A stretch of DNA of 64,000 nucleotides, from NCBI GenBank assembly GCA_963803575.1, contig CAWDMW010000001.1:124001-188000 (forward strand), read 5' to 3'. The notes beneath the pieces were generated by a model. That model made no database searches and had not been told where the DNA came from. It worked only from the letters and a program-made list of their open reading frames with translations. The position numbers and the translations under genes were made by a program. Shown piece after piece: positions 16,636 through 27,468 of this stretch (positions are counted from its first letter, which is position 1; the number at the start of each line of letters is the position of its first letter). This stretch comes from CAWDMW01 sp963803575 (GTDB taxonomy: Bacteria > Pseudomonadota > Alphaproteobacteria > Rickettsiales > UBA998).

Positions 16636-19329
16636 CTAGCGATTGAGCCGACGTTGCGCCATAAACGACTCCAGTGCGCGTGTATCCACCTGAATCAACG
16701 GGTTATCCATGGATTGGCGGAAATACAAGGTAATTTCCGGAAACCCTGACATGGCAATGGTGGGAAGGCGAAATTTAATGGCGTGATTCATCGTCCATGT
16801 CAAAAGATTCGACACTCCTTTCATGGCACCAATGGCATGGCGGGAACGCAATGTCATACCATGTGTTTTCATCTGACCATCAATAATATGGAACGCTCCT
16901 TCCACGGTACGGAATGTGGTTTGTCCGCCAATTAATGCAACTCGCACCATATTTGCGACTTCGCTATTGCTGCGAACACTTGGTAGAGCCTGAATCAATC
17001 CGGCCATATCAAAGCCCTGAACCACGATATTATTTCCCACCAACACGATATTGGCAGATAAGTTATCAATCAAACTATTCATCGACACGCCACCCGTATC
17101 TATACGGCCATTCATATTGATGCTACCGCGAATAGATTTCAGCCCAACTGTTGAAGAGAGAAATTCATGCAAGCGAATATTCTTGAAGCGAAATTCCAGT
17201 TTTGTTGTAGCGATGGATGAGACATCCAGCACTCCCTTAATATTAGTCCGGCCATTCCAGATATTGCCGTCAAAACGATTAATCGTCCATGCACTTTCGT
17301 TATTGACTGCATCAATAGCGACATCCTTAATGGTAAAGGATGGATGCGTAATGCGATCCAGACGAATCAAAAACTTACCACTATAGCCTTTGAGGAAATC
17401 CAGATTTAGCGGCGTATCATCCCATATGCTTAGCACATTATCACGTGGCACCGGATATTGTCGTATTTCCCCTGCCACCATGTTGCTGGCATCAAATTCC
17501 GACAAGTAAAAATCGGCATCAATATAGGGAATATTCGCGGATTGGTCGATAGATACATCACCTGTAAAACGCATATCCTGCACGTTCAAATCAACGGAGG
17601 TAAGTGCCATTTTATCTTTGGCAATGGCTATAACAAAACGTGAACGGTTGCCAAGATTATTGAAGAGTTCAAATTTATCTGCAATAAGTGTAATTTTATA
17701 GCTATGCTTCATACCCGTTAGCCACGGCAAAGTAATACGCGGAGCATTATAGTTATTTTCCAGTAGCCCACCAGCATTAGTAGGGTTTACATAACGCATT
17801 AATGAATCAAGTTTGCCTCCTTGCGAACGAAGGGACATGGTATATTCGGGTGTTTTATCTGACTGATACTGTATACCTCCTTGCAGAAGAAAGTCACCTG
17901 CCTGAAAGCGCATCTCAGAGATAGTGCTTGAGCCGGCAGAGAAATAGACATTAGATTTTGCCCGAAAAGCACCACTATGGTTGGACAGCAACTTATGTTC
18001 ATCTAACTCCAACGCTGACATAAACGTTTGAATGTCTTTTCCAACAACTTCTATGTTTCCGTCAAGATGCACTTTGCTATTCGCATCACGTTTCAAAATA
18101 CCAAATAACAGCATTTGCGTATCACCTGCCATGTTGGTGACAGCCTGATTGATAATGAATTCTTTGTTTAGTAATGTCCCGTTAAACGCAATATCCTTAG
18201 CCTCAATATCGCCATATTTGAGAGAAGCTATCTTCAATTGTAACTTCCCGGTAGAACCGGATGGCAATGCTTTTTGCAGCAAGCTATTAAGCTGATCTGC
18301 CTCATAAGCAGAGGTTTGGTCTTCTGGTGATGGTGTTAAATTAATTGACTGAATCGCTGCATTTATACGAAATTTTGTTTTATCTTTAAACGATAACTGA
18401 CCTTTTGCATTCAGCGAGGCGTTGTTCAGTTTAAGAGACTGCGTTAAAAAAGATAATGCATCACCTTTAGCATGTAACACTACGTCGCCATGCAGTGTTT
18501 GCTGTTGAAACGCATCGTACAAATCGTCTTGTCGTGCCTTTTCATCAATAAACTCCAGCCAGTGCGCAACATTATTGATTCCGGCACTGACCGTGCCATT
18601 AAGATAAAACTTTTGCTTCTCACGCCCTGTGGCACCCTTAAAAGAGATACTATCTTCTCCCTGAGACACAACAGCGTTAATGTCTAGAGCCATCATATGC
18701 CCTGGCTTTGTGACAGATGTGCCGTCGGCTACAATCGAATATTGTTTCTTATTTGCGTAAAATATTCCATCAAGATCCAATGTGCCACTAGTACTTACTG
18801 ATAACTCAGCATCAATATTACGTATTTTATACAGCACGTTTGCTTTGTAAGGCGTATAGTTTATCCGACTATTAACAAAGGTAATATTAGGCGTAACCAG
18901 ATAATGAGACAACATGTCAGATACGCCATCGAATGATGGTGTATTAAACTGGGAAGGTGCAAATTCTTCCAGCTCTAACAGCGCATTGTGTATGGTAATG
19001 TCGGAAGCTTTAACCTGCTCATCAAAGACAGACCATAAGCTAAACTGCACCTCAATCGCTGCAACCGTAGCAAATTTATCTGCTGAAGCTTGAGGGTTAT
19101 TTTTAATCAGGATATCTTTCAACGTAACCGAAGGAGAAAACCCAAATGATGTGCTTGACGTGCGAATCAGAACTGCCTGACCAAAATGTTCGGAAAGAGC
19201 GTTCTGAACGTGATCTTTCACAGCATTATGATCGACAAATAACGGTATCGTAAGATACAGTAGCAATGCGACTAAAGAGAAAGCAGCTACTGTAATTGCG
19301 AATAAGCGTGATGTCAGGAATGATTTCAT
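16636..19329 (-). CDS. AsmA-family membrane-anchored protein
   Basis: An 897-residue protein with one amino-terminal membrane helix (about 8-32) followed by a long periplasmic beta-rich region. The start, with FVDHNAVKDHVQNALSEHFGQAVLI and then FGFSPSVTLKDILIKN, matches AsmA, and the carboxy-terminal block with RGSINMNGRIDTGGVSMNSLIDNLSA belongs to the AsmA C-terminal family domain. AsmA-like proteins form hydrophobic grooves and are implicated in lipid transport between membranes and in outer-membrane assembly. It lies 28 bases upstream of nothing related; its start is followed on the other side by rnj, which ends 28 bases before this gene begins. Confidence 0.88.
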   Translation of the reverse strand: MKSFLTSRLFAITVAAFSLVALLLYLTIPLFVDHNAVKDHVQNALSEHFGQAVLIRTSSTSFGFSPSVTLKDILIKNNPQASADKFATVAAIEVQFSLWSVFDEQVKASDITIHNALLELEEFAPSQFNTPSFDGVSDMLSHYLVTPNITFVNSRINYTPYKANVLYKIRNIDAELSVSTSGTLDLDGIFYANKKQYSIVADGTSVTKPGHMMALDINAVVSQGEDSISFKGATGREKQKFYLNGTVSAGINNVAHWLEFIDEKARQDDLYDAFQQQTLHGDVVLHAKGDALSFLTQSLKLNNASLNAKGQLSFKDKTKFRINAAIQSINLTPSPEDQTSAYEADQLNSLLQKALPSGSTGKLQLKIASLKYGDIEAKDIAFNGTLLNKEFIINQAVTNMAGDTQMLLFGILKRDANSKVHLDGNIEVVGKDIQTFMSALELDEHKLLSNHSGAFRAKSNVYFSAGSSTISEMRFQAGDFLLQGGIQYQSDKTPEYTMSLRSQGGKLDSLMRYVNPTNAGGLLENNYNAPRITLPWLTGMKHSYKITLIADKFELFNNLGNRSRFVIAIAKDKMALTSVDLNVQDMRFTGDVSIDQSANIPYIDADFYLSEFDASNMVAGEIRQYPVPRDNVLSIWDDTPLNLDFLKGYSGKFLIRLDRITHPSFTIKDVAIDAVNNESAWTINRFDGNIWNGRTNIKGVLDVSSIATTKLEFRFKNIRLHEFLSSTVGLKSIRGSINMNGRIDTGGVSMNSLIDNLSANIVLVGNNIVVQGFDMAGLIQALPSVRSNSEVANMVRVALIGGQTTFRTVEGAFHIIDGQMKTHGMTLRSRHAIGAMKGVSNLLTWTMNHAIKFRLPTIAMSGFPEITLYFRQSMDNPLIQVDTRALESFMAQRRLNR

Positions 19330-19357
19330 ACTGAATTAGTCATACCAGACAATCTTT

Positions 19358-21022
19358 TTAAATTTGATGAATATGCACTTCTATCACTGGCTTTTTGCCT
19401 ATTTCTCGCTGTATCGCCTTTCTGAGCATATTGCGTATTTTGTCTTTGGCACCTTTGGATTTTCCACCTCTTGAAGATTGTTCATACATCTCAATAATAT
19501 CCTGTTCCAAAGACTTTCGCAAGTCTTCATCTTCGCGAATATCCATACAACCCGGAGCACTAATGTAAGGCTTTGAAGCCAAATCGCCATCACGACCAAC
19601 AATCACGGAAGCCACAAGCACTCCATTATCACGCAACCGGCGACGCATTTTGATGATAGGGCTGGTTAAAGGAATTAACGTTGTTCCATCTAACCCTAAG
19701 TAGTTCGTTGGAACATCATCCACAATAGCGCTGTCATCTTTTGACAGTTTCACCACGGCACCATTATAAGGCTGTATACTTTGAGGAACACCAAGCGACT
19801 CAGCGAAAATAGCATGTTCACGAATATGTGCAGCCTCGCCATGAACCGGCACACTTATCTGTGGACGTACCAATTCATACATCCGACGCAACTCATCACG
19901 CGCCGGATGGCCTGATACGTGAATAAATGCGTCTTTATCTGTAATGATATTGACATGCTGCTTCACCAGCTGATTAGTCATCCAGTTCAAGCGTGTTTCA
20001 TTCCCTGGAATCACACGAGATGAAAAGATAACCGTATCTTCAGATGATATATTAATGGATGGATGCGTATGAGACACAATCTTCGATAAAGCTGCACGAG
20101 GCTCACCCTGACACCCGGTACATAACACAAGCTGTTGGTTTTTTGGCAGGTTTGACGCTTCTTTCTCAGAAATAAGCTCTGGAATATCCTGCAAATATCC
20201 GCTTTCCTGCGCAGCAGAAACCGTGCGCCATAGCGACCTTCCAGCCAATACAACACTCCGGCCTGCATCTTTGGCAGCATATAAAATAGACTCTACGCGA
20301 GCAATATTCGAAGCAAAACTTGCAACAAATACACGGTTTTGCTGCTTGGCAATTTGTTCTGTTAATGCTTTACGCACATCAGATTCTGAACCGGATTCCC
20401 CTTCTACAAAGGCGTTGGTTGAATCACAGACCATCGCCAGCACGCCTTCATCACCATAGCGCTTCAATGTCTCTTCATCTGACACTTGCCCGACCAACGG
20501 ATCAGCATCTAGCTTCCAGTCACCAGTGTGCATAATGGTACCATGACGCGTTTTGATGGCGATAGCCTGCATTTCTGGAATAGAATGCGTTAGCGGAATT
20601 AAATCCAGCGTAAATGCTCCCAGTGAAAACTCACTACCAATTTCCACTTCATTCACAGGAATATGTTGGTTAAACATGGAGTTTCCCTGCAATTTATGCC
20701 TTAGCACAGATGCAGTAAAACGTGTGGCGTAAATAGGGCATCCAATCTCGTCCCATATATACGGAACAGCACCCAGATGGTCTTCATGCGCATGAGTCAC
20801 GACCAAACCCAGAATATCCTCTTTGATGCTTATCAGAAATTCTGTATCAGGCACCATGATTTCAACACCAGGGTAATGATCGTCAACAAAGCCGATACCC
20901 ATATCCACCATTAGCCATTTACCATCCAAATGATACAGATTTAGATTCATTCCAATTTCATTTGATCCACCGATGGGAATGAAAAATAAGCTATCTGGTT
21001 GAGAAGAAAAAGAAAATGTCAT
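19358..21022 (-). CDS. rnj: Ribonuclease J
   Basis: A 554-residue metallo-beta-lactamase/beta-CASP ribonuclease combining 5'-to-3' exonuclease and endonuclease activity in RNA decay and processing. The zinc-binding motif HAHEDH is at 77-82, with further ligands in THSIPE and MHTGDWKLD; the beta-CASP motifs CTGCQGEPRAAL, RVIPGNE and HVSGHPARDEL are clear. The length is standard for alphaproteobacteria, which use RNase J alongside RNase E. It starts nine bases after coaX in the conserved order nuoN-birA-coaX-rnj. Confidence 0.96.
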   Translation of the reverse strand: MTFSFSSQPDSLFFIPIGGSNEIGMNLNLYHLDGKWLMVDMGIGFVDDHYPGVEIMVPDTEFLISIKEDILGLVVTHAHEDHLGAVPYIWDEIGCPIYATRFTASVLRHKLQGNSMFNQHIPVNEVEIGSEFSLGAFTLDLIPLTHSIPEMQAIAIKTRHGTIMHTGDWKLDADPLVGQVSDEETLKRYGDEGVLAMVCDSTNAFVEGESGSESDVRKALTEQIAKQQNRVFVASFASNIARVESILYAAKDAGRSVVLAGRSLWRTVSAAQESGYLQDIPELISEKEASNLPKNQQLVLCTGCQGEPRAALSKIVSHTHPSINISSEDTVIFSSRVIPGNETRLNWMTNQLVKQHVNIITDKDAFIHVSGHPARDELRRMYELVRPQISVPVHGEAAHIREHAIFAESLGVPQSIQPYNGAVVKLSKDDSAIVDDVPTNYLGLDGTTLIPLTSPIIKMRRRLRDNGVLVASVIVGRDGDLASKPYISAPGCMDIREDEDLRKSLEQDIIEMYEQSSRGGKSKGAKDKIRNMLRKAIQREIGKKPVIEVHIHQI

Positions 21023-21030
21023 AGATCCTA

Positions 21031-21798
21031 TTACTGGTTATGTTGATAATAAAGGGCTGCCAGACCATAAATGGTCAAATTTGTAATAATATGGTCAATG
21101 CGCGGCACTGCTTTCGCGTAGAGTGGGGCAAGTCCACCAGTCGCAATCACTTTGCTTACGTCAGGACATTCCTCTGCAATACGCGTTAACACACCATCAA
21201 CCATACCCGCGTAACCATAGTATATACCTGACTGCATAGCAAGCACCGTATTACGTCCAATAACATGCGTTGGAGCATCAATACGAATACTGGGCAGTCG
21301 TGCTGCGGCCTTTTGCAATGCTTCCAGTGATAAATTAATACCGGGCGAGATCACCCCGCCAATATATGTACCTGCATTATTAACGACATCAAACGTAGTA
21401 GCTGTGCCGAAATCGACAATAACCAAACCACAGCCATAACGCTTCCATGCCTCTGCCGCATTGACCAACCTGTCAGCTCCCACTTCTTCCTGATGTTCTA
21501 CATCTAGCGTAAGAGGAAAATGCTTCATCTTACTGCTGATAATAAATGGACTTAGCGAAAAATAATTTTTACAACATTGCACCAGTTCAAATTGTGTACG
21601 TGGCACCACTGTTGCCATAACGACCGCATTAATGTTGATGCTATTTTGTTGGGTTTTCAGCAAGTGACACAGCCAGAACCCGTACTCATCTGCTGTGCGA
21701 TTAGGATTGGTTGAGAGCCGCCACTGATTAATCAGTGTCGTTCCGTCAAATAACGCAAAGACAGTGTTTGTGTTACCAACATCAATCGTGAGCAGCAT
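21031..21798 (-). CDS. coaX: Type III pantothenate kinase CoaX
   Basis: A 255-residue kinase for the first step of coenzyme A synthesis from pantothenate. The phosphate-binding motif DVGNTNT is at residues 6-12, with the RTADEY segment, EEVGADRLVNA and the GGVISPGI loop of the ASKHA fold. The frame extends seven codons upstream, but the ATG at 21798 begins the family-standard LLTIDVGNT and overlaps birA by 17 bases. The co-location with birA in alphaproteobacteria is well known although the two cofactors are unrelated. Confidence 0.95.
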   Translation of the reverse strand: MLLTIDVGNTNTVFALFDGTTLINQWRLSTNPNRTADEYGFWLCHLLKTQQNSININAVVMATVVPRTQFELVQCCKNYFSLSPFIISSKMKHFPLTLDVEHQEEVGADRLVNAAEAWKRYGCGLVIVDFGTATTFDVVNNAGTYIGGVISPGINLSLEALQKAAARLPSIRIDAPTHVIGRNTVLAMQSGIYYGYAGMVDGVLTRIAEECPDVSKVIATGGLAPLYAKAVPRIDHIITNLTIYGLAALYYQHNQ

Positions 21799-22558
21799 AT
21801 TGCCCCTGCATTGAAACATCTCCCGCAGCGTAAACAGTGGTTGCCTGTCCTGGAACAGTCATTTGCAACTCGCCCTTTGATGTAATACCACTAAACACCC
21901 CTTCTACCGTTTTATCAGCCAATTGCAATGCAATCGTTTCGTTCATAAACGCTGCACGCTCTTGCCAGCCTTTACGGATAAATTCAAACCCCTCTTCCAA
22001 CCACTGGTCATATAAGGGTTCAAAGCAATTCAAAAAATGCGATAACATAATTTTTGGTGTAATAATTTCCAGATCAGCATTGGTTAAACTGATGCTTGGG
22101 TACTGAACATTGTCAGGAGAATGCAGCACATTTATGCCCACACCAATAATGACCCATAAAGCCCCATCTGGCATTGGCAATGTCTCTAACAGAATCCCGC
22201 CAAGTTTTTTACCATCTAATAAAATATCATTCGGCCACTTCAATGCTACACGATGTGTCTGCGCTATCATTGGTTCAAGCGCTTTAGCAATGGCCAGTGA
22301 TGTCACGAAAGACAATTGTTGAAGATGTATCTGATGTGCCATTGGGCGAAGCAGTAACGAACAATGCAAATTACCTTTCGGTGAGTGCCAGTTACGTTGC
22401 AATCTGCCTTTTCCATGTGTCTGTTCTTCTGCCCATATCAGCGCGCCATGCTGACCACCAGCTTTTGCAAGGCGCTTCGCCTCTTCATTAGTGCTGTCTA
22501 ATGAGTCATAGGTCAAAAGATGGTAACTATCAATGAAGTGTAGTGCAGATCCGGGCAT
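21782..22558 (-). CDS. birA: Biotin-[acetyl-CoA-carboxylase] ligase
   Basis: A 258-residue biotin protein ligase of the short type, lacking the DNA-binding domain, so it should not act as the bio-operon repressor. Motifs are DSTNEEAKRLA, the biotinyl-AMP loop GKGRLQRNW (49-57) and KWPNDILLDGKKLGGILLE from residue 107. It attaches biotin to the carrier of acetyl-CoA carboxylase and similar enzymes. Its start codon directly follows the nuoN stop with no gap, and the gene overlaps coaX. Confidence 0.95.
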   Translation of the reverse strand: MPGSALHFIDSYHLLTYDSLDSTNEEAKRLAKAGGQHGALIWAEEQTHGKGRLQRNWHSPKGNLHCSLLLRPMAHQIHLQQLSFVTSLAIAKALEPMIAQTHRVALKWPNDILLDGKKLGGILLETLPMPDGALWVIIGVGINVLHSPDNVQYPSISLTNADLEIITPKIMLSHFLNCFEPLYDQWLEEGFEFIRKGWQERAAFMNETIALQLADKTVEGVFSGITSKGELQMTVPGQATTVYAAGDVSMQGQYAAHD

Positions 22559-23998
22559 TTACGGAAAAAGTAATGCTACAGCACGACGAGCAGGTTCAAT
22601 AATCAATGTCGGCTGAATCACAAATATATTAATCATGAGAGAAGCTAGCAGCACATAAACCGGAACAGAGCGTAGAGAAACTTCGTCAATCTGTCCTTCC
22701 TGCTCATCAAAATACATGATCTTCACTAAACGAATATAGTAAAAACAACTAACCACACTAGTGATAACAGCAATAATGACCGTTACAGTAAAACCAGCTT
22801 TCAATGCCTCGTTAAAAATGAATGCCTTTGCGAAAAAACCAGCGAAGGGCGGAATACCTGCCATGGAAAACATCAGAATGGCAATAGCGAATGACAGCTT
22901 AGGGTATGAAACAGATAAACCCGATAATTCAGACAGCTCAACAATCGGCTTTCCTTCTTTATTCAACAGCATCAGGCACGCAAATAACCCTAAACTCATT
23001 GCAGCGTAAATGCACAAATACACTAAGGTAAACTGGGTTGAAGATACGGTACCGGCCATGACACCCATTAAAATATACCCAATATGCCCAATGGAACTAT
23101 AGGCAATGAGTCGCTTTATATTATGTTGCACTATTCCGGCAAATGCCCCTACGATCATTGATCCGATGGAAGCGATAAGCATGACCTGCTGCCAATAATG
23201 TGTAACCTCGACAAAGACGCTGTTTAGCAGCTGTAACATTAGTCCGATTACCGCAATTTTGGGTGCTGTAGCAAAAAATGCAACAACAGGTGTAGGCGCG
23301 CCTTCATACACATCTGGTGTCCACATGTGAAAAGGCACTGCTGATATTTTAAAACATGTTGCCACTAATACCAGAACTAATCCTACGGTGACGCCTGTCA
23401 TATGGATAGAAGAGGAAAAATCAATCGATGCAATATCATCAAACGCCAAAGAACCGGAGAACCCGTAAATAATCGACATACCAAAAAGCAAGATACCAGA
23501 AGCAAGCGAGCCTAGGACAAAATATTTAAGACCAGCCTCTGAAGACATTCCATTATCGCGTTCATATGCTGCCAGCACGTACATTGATAAGCTAGCCATT
23601 TCCAATGCCACATAAAATGAGAGCAGGCTTTTGGCAGACACTAATAACATTAAACCAATAGTGGCAAGCAACATCAACACAGGATATTCATTATGATTAT
23701 GCGGCAGTGTTTTGAACCAGTTTGCAGATAGCAGCAAACTAAAGAAAGCAGAAAGGAGGATCAGCAGCTTCAAAAAGGTGGTAAAGGCATTAATATGGTA
23801 CATGCCCATATATGAAACGTTGACAGATAGCTGAGTCGTATAAACAGATGCACCTGAAGCAATTAGTGCGACCAGAGACAGCCCGACCATCCATGTGCCA
23901 ACCGGCTTGCTGATATATGCTCCTATCAGCAGCAATATCATTGCTGATATAGTAAGTATCAATTCTGGTAATAACGCATTAATGAAGTCAACAGACAC
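22559..23998 (-). CDS. nuoN: NADH-quinone oxidoreductase subunit N
   Basis: A 479-residue antiporter-like membrane subunit of complex I with about fourteen helices. The proton-channel segments include FYVALEMASLSMYVLAA with its glutamate, FHMWTPDVYEGAPTPVVAFFA with the broken-helix lysine region nearby, and LIAYSSIGHIGYILMG. Translation starts at GTG 23998, sharing one base with the nuoM stop codon, so the subunits are tightly coupled. It ends the nuo series and birA follows immediately. Confidence 0.96.
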   Translation of the reverse strand: MSVDFINALLPELILTISAMILLLIGAYISKPVGTWMVGLSLVALIASGASVYTTQLSVNVSYMGMYHINAFTTFLKLLILLSAFFSLLLSANWFKTLPHNHNEYPVLMLLATIGLMLLVSAKSLLSFYVALEMASLSMYVLAAYERDNGMSSEAGLKYFVLGSLASGILLFGMSIIYGFSGSLAFDDIASIDFSSSIHMTGVTVGLVLVLVATCFKISAVPFHMWTPDVYEGAPTPVVAFFATAPKIAVIGLMLQLLNSVFVEVTHYWQQVMLIASIGSMIVGAFAGIVQHNIKRLIAYSSIGHIGYILMGVMAGTVSSTQFTLVYLCIYAAMSLGLFACLMLLNKEGKPIVELSELSGLSVSYPKLSFAIAILMFSMAGIPPFAGFFAKAFIFNEALKAGFTVTVIIAVITSVVSCFYYIRLVKIMYFDEQEGQIDEVSLRSVPVYVLLASLMINIFVIQPTLIIEPARRAVALLFP

Positions 23999-25524
23999 TA
24001 CAATCTTTCCCCGTAAAGTTTAATAACATCAGTCTGACTATAGAGGTGCATATGATCCAGCAAGTTATTAACCGCAGGAGACATATAATCCAGCAATATA
24101 GCAGGATACACACCGCAGATAAGCACCAGTACAGCAAGTACGCCAAGCATAGAACATTCCATCCAGTGAACATCTTGAAGTTTTTTCAACTCGCCTTTAA
24201 CAAGTTGTCCAAAAACTATACGACGATAGAGCCATAATGCGTAAGCCGCTCCAAGTACCATTCCTGTTGCTGCAAAAAGAGCGACAATATTACTAACTTT
24301 GAAAATACCAATAATGACCAAAATTTCACCAACAAAGCCACTAGTGCCGGGCAACCCAATCGAGGCCATTGTAAAAAATAAGAATAGCACTGCATATTTC
24401 GGCATGACTGACACTAGACCACCGTAACGATCTATGTCTCGCGTATGCAACCGATCATACACAACTCCCACACATAAAAAGAGTGCGGCAGAAATTAAGC
24501 CATGGCTCACCATTTGCACAATGGCACCTTCGAGTGATTGCTGATTAAAACCAAATAAACCAATAGTTACAATACCCATATGCGCTACGGAGGAATAAGC
24601 AATTAGTTTTTTCATATCCTTTTGTACAAGGGCAACTAAAGACGTATATACAATAGCCACAGCACTCAGCGTGTACATTAAGGGAGCAAAATACAACGAA
24701 GCATCTGGCAGCATGGGTAATGAGAATCGCAGGAAGCCATACCCTCCAATTTTAAGCAGCACGCCTGCTAAAATAACCGAGCCAGCAGTAGGTGCCTGAA
24801 CGTGTGCATCAGGTAACCATGTATGTACTGGCCACATAGGCATTTTAACCGCAAACGATGCAAGCATTGCTAACCATAAATAACGCTGAATATCTATGTC
24901 CAGTTCCGAAGCACGCGCTATGAGTAGCGGAATTTCCATCGTTCCAAATGACAGGTACAGATAAAGTATAGCAATAAGAAAGAATACAGACCCAAGAAGC
25001 GTATAGAGGAAAAACTTAAAGGATGCATAAATACGGTTTGCACCCCCCCATATACCAATAATAAAATACATAGGTATAAGAACTGACTCAAAGAACACAT
25101 AAAATAATATAGCATCTAACGCACAAAACGTACCAATGACCAGTGACTCAAGAAACAGGAACGCTACCATATAGTCACGTACACGATGTTTAATTGTGTT
25201 CCACCCGGCCAGCACGCAAATAGGCATCAAAAATGTGGTTAGTAGCACGAGGTAAATAGATATACCATCTATACCGAGATAGTAATGGATACCTAAATTT
25301 TCAAACCAGCTATATTTTTCAACAAACTGAAATCCTTCTACCTCAGTGTCAAATTTTTTCAACAGTAACAGTGAAAAAAGGAAATTAATAACTGTTGTCC
25401 ACAGTGCAGTATTTCTAGCATTTTTAATCGTAACTGCTTCATCACCATGCACAAATAACGCAATTAACCCGGCACCTGTCAGCGGCAATATAATCAGTAT
25501 ACTCAACAGCACATTATCTATCAT
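23998..25524 (-). CDS. nuoM: NADH-quinone oxidoreductase subunit M
   Basis: A 508-residue antiporter-like proton-pumping subunit. The familiar segments are LGIDGISIYLVLLTTFLMP, FFESVLIPMYFIIG with the key glutamate, KMPMWPVHTWLPDAHVQAPTAGS and LIAYSSVAHMGIVTIG. The frame runs 17 codons further upstream inside nuoL, but the ATG at 25524 gives the normal amino terminus and overlaps the nuoL stop by four bases. Confidence 0.96.
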   Translation of the reverse strand: MIDNVLLSILIILPLTGAGLIALFVHGDEAVTIKNARNTALWTTVINFLFSLLLLKKFDTEVEGFQFVEKYSWFENLGIHYYLGIDGISIYLVLLTTFLMPICVLAGWNTIKHRVRDYMVAFLFLESLVIGTFCALDAILFYVFFESVLIPMYFIIGIWGGANRIYASFKFFLYTLLGSVFFLIAILYLYLSFGTMEIPLLIARASELDIDIQRYLWLAMLASFAVKMPMWPVHTWLPDAHVQAPTAGSVILAGVLLKIGGYGFLRFSLPMLPDASLYFAPLMYTLSAVAIVYTSLVALVQKDMKKLIAYSSVAHMGIVTIGLFGFNQQSLEGAIVQMVSHGLISAALFLCVGVVYDRLHTRDIDRYGGLVSVMPKYAVLFLFFTMASIGLPGTSGFVGEILVIIGIFKVSNIVALFAATGMVLGAAYALWLYRRIVFGQLVKGELKKLQDVHWMECSMLGVLAVLVLICGVYPAILLDYMSPAVNNLLDHMHLYSQTDVIKLYGERL

Positions 25525-27464
25525 GATGCCATTCCTAAACGAACAAACCACACAAGTAAAGCGACAACACCGCACATCATGATGAAGGCGTAATGATGGA
25601 TATATCCATTTTGAAATCTGGACAACACTTCGCTGATTTTAAGTGATGCACCACTTGCTCCATCAGGTCCCAGACGGTTAATTACTGCTTCGTCACCACG
25701 CTTCCAAAACACCTGACCAATCTTCAATGATGCTTGGACAAACAGCACATTATATAGCTCGTCAATATACCATTTATGATACAGGAACTGATATAGGCCT
25801 TTGGCATTATTTGCCAAGCGCTGCGGCAAATGCGTTTTTGACACATAAAATAACCAAGACAATCCGAAGCCTGAAAGCGCCACAAGTAACGGCAGCCATG
25901 GAACCCATTGCGGCACGTGATGCGCCTGATCCAGTATACCATCTTTTCCGCCAGTCACCACAGAGCCTTGCCAGAAGTCACCATCTGCATCTACCATACC
26001 TAGCATATTTGCACCAATATAACCTGCAAACAGAGCGCCAAAGGCAAGTACAATAAGGGGCACCGTCATGATTTTTGGTGACTCATGCACATGACTCATC
26101 GTTTCCTTAGACGCACGTGGCTTACCATGAAACGTCATAAACAGAAGGCGTCCTGAGTAGAACGCAGTAAAAAATGCAGCGGTTATCCCCATGATAAAAG
26201 CAAATCCTGCGGCGGTACCTTCTGCTGCATATGCAGCTTCAATAATTAAATCTTTAGAATAGAATCCGGCAAAAAACGGGATACCTGTAAGCGCAAGCGA
26301 GCCAATCCACATGTAACCGTAGGTAACAGGAAGCATTTTGAACACTCCTCCCATACGTCGCATATCCTGTTCATCAGACATTCCATGTATGACTGAGCCA
26401 GCGCCAAGAAACAGTAACGCTTTAAAAAATGCATGGGTCATCAGGTGAAACACAGCAGCGGGGTATGCCCCTATCCCACACGCAAAAAACATGTACCCTA
26501 ATTGCGAACAGGTTGAGTAAGCGATGACACGCTTAATATCATTTTGAACCAATCCAATACTAGCCGCAAAAAAGGCAGTAAATGCGCCGACCACCGTAAT
26601 CAGTGTAAGAGCGGCTGGAGCAAATTCATATAGCGGAGAAAAACGCGCAAGTAAGAATACGCCTGCTGTAACCATTGTTGCCGCATGAATGAGAGCGGAT
26701 ACAGGTGTAGGCCCTTCCATTGCATCAGGTAACCATGTGTGCAAAAGAAATTGCGCTGACTTTCCCATACACCCAATAAAGAGTAACACACCGATAATAT
26801 CTAATGCGCGTGCATTGATACCAAAAACGTTATAAGTTAGCGTATCGTACCCGGCAATCTGAGGGAAAATTTCAGTGAACGTCACGCTATTAAACACCAG
26901 GAAGACCATAGCGATACCCAGTGCTAAAAACACATCCCCGACACGGTTAACAATAAATGCTTTCATGGATGCAGCATTCGCACTGTCTTTGTGAAACCAA
27001 AACCCGATCAAGAGATAAGAACTAAGACCTACGCCTTCCCAACCAAAGAACAACTGAATAAAGTTATCTGCTGTTACTAACATTAACATGCAAAACGTAA
27101 AGAGCGAAAGATACGCCATGAACCTTGGTTTATGCGGGTCATGGCTCATATAACCAACTGAATAAATATGTACGACAGCAGACACCCACGTTATAACGAT
27201 CAACATCACGGCGGTCAGCATATCAATACGCAAGCCCCAATTCGCAATAAAATCACCCGAATGTATCCATTCAAGTAAGGTAATATCTATTGGTGCCGTT
27301 TTATACACATGCATAAATATAATGGCCGAGCCTATGGCACTCATCACCAAGCCAGCACATGAAATCCCCTGAGCAACACGATCACTGATAACATGAATGC
27401 GAGAAGCAATAATGATACATGAAAGTAATGGCAAAAAGACGATAAGTTTGGCTAATAGTTCCAC
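25521..27464 (-). CDS. nuoL: NADH-quinone oxidoreductase subunit L
   Basis: A 647-residue subunit, the distal proton pump of complex I. The core has FFGWEGVGLSSYLLIGFW with its glutamate, FLLHTWLPDAMEGPTPVSAL with the channel residues and VIAYSTCSQLGYMFFACG. The carboxy-terminal part contains the long lateral helix and the RFQNGYIHHYAFIM ending common to alphaproteobacterial NuoL. It starts four bases after nuoK ends. It should not be confused with the smaller DabB paralogue at 46585-47919. Confidence 0.96.
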   Translation of the reverse strand: MELLAKLIVFLPLLSCIIIASRIHVISDRVAQGISCAGLVMSAIGSAIIFMHVYKTAPIDITLLEWIHSGDFIANWGLRIDMLTAVMLIVITWVSAVVHIYSVGYMSHDPHKPRFMAYLSLFTFCMLMLVTADNFIQLFFGWEGVGLSSYLLIGFWFHKDSANAASMKAFIVNRVGDVFLALGIAMVFLVFNSVTFTEIFPQIAGYDTLTYNVFGINARALDIIGVLLFIGCMGKSAQFLLHTWLPDAMEGPTPVSALIHAATMVTAGVFLLARFSPLYEFAPAALTLITVVGAFTAFFAASIGLVQNDIKRVIAYSTCSQLGYMFFACGIGAYPAAVFHLMTHAFFKALLFLGAGSVIHGMSDEQDMRRMGGVFKMLPVTYGYMWIGSLALTGIPFFAGFYSKDLIIEAAYAAEGTAAGFAFIMGITAAFFTAFYSGRLLFMTFHGKPRASKETMSHVHESPKIMTVPLIVLAFGALFAGYIGANMLGMVDADGDFWQGSVVTGGKDGILDQAHHVPQWVPWLPLLVALSGFGLSWLFYVSKTHLPQRLANNAKGLYQFLYHKWYIDELYNVLFVQASLKIGQVFWKRGDEAVINRLGPDGASGASLKISEVLSRFQNGYIHHYAFIMMCGVVALLVWFVRLGMAS

Positions 27465-27468
27465 AAAA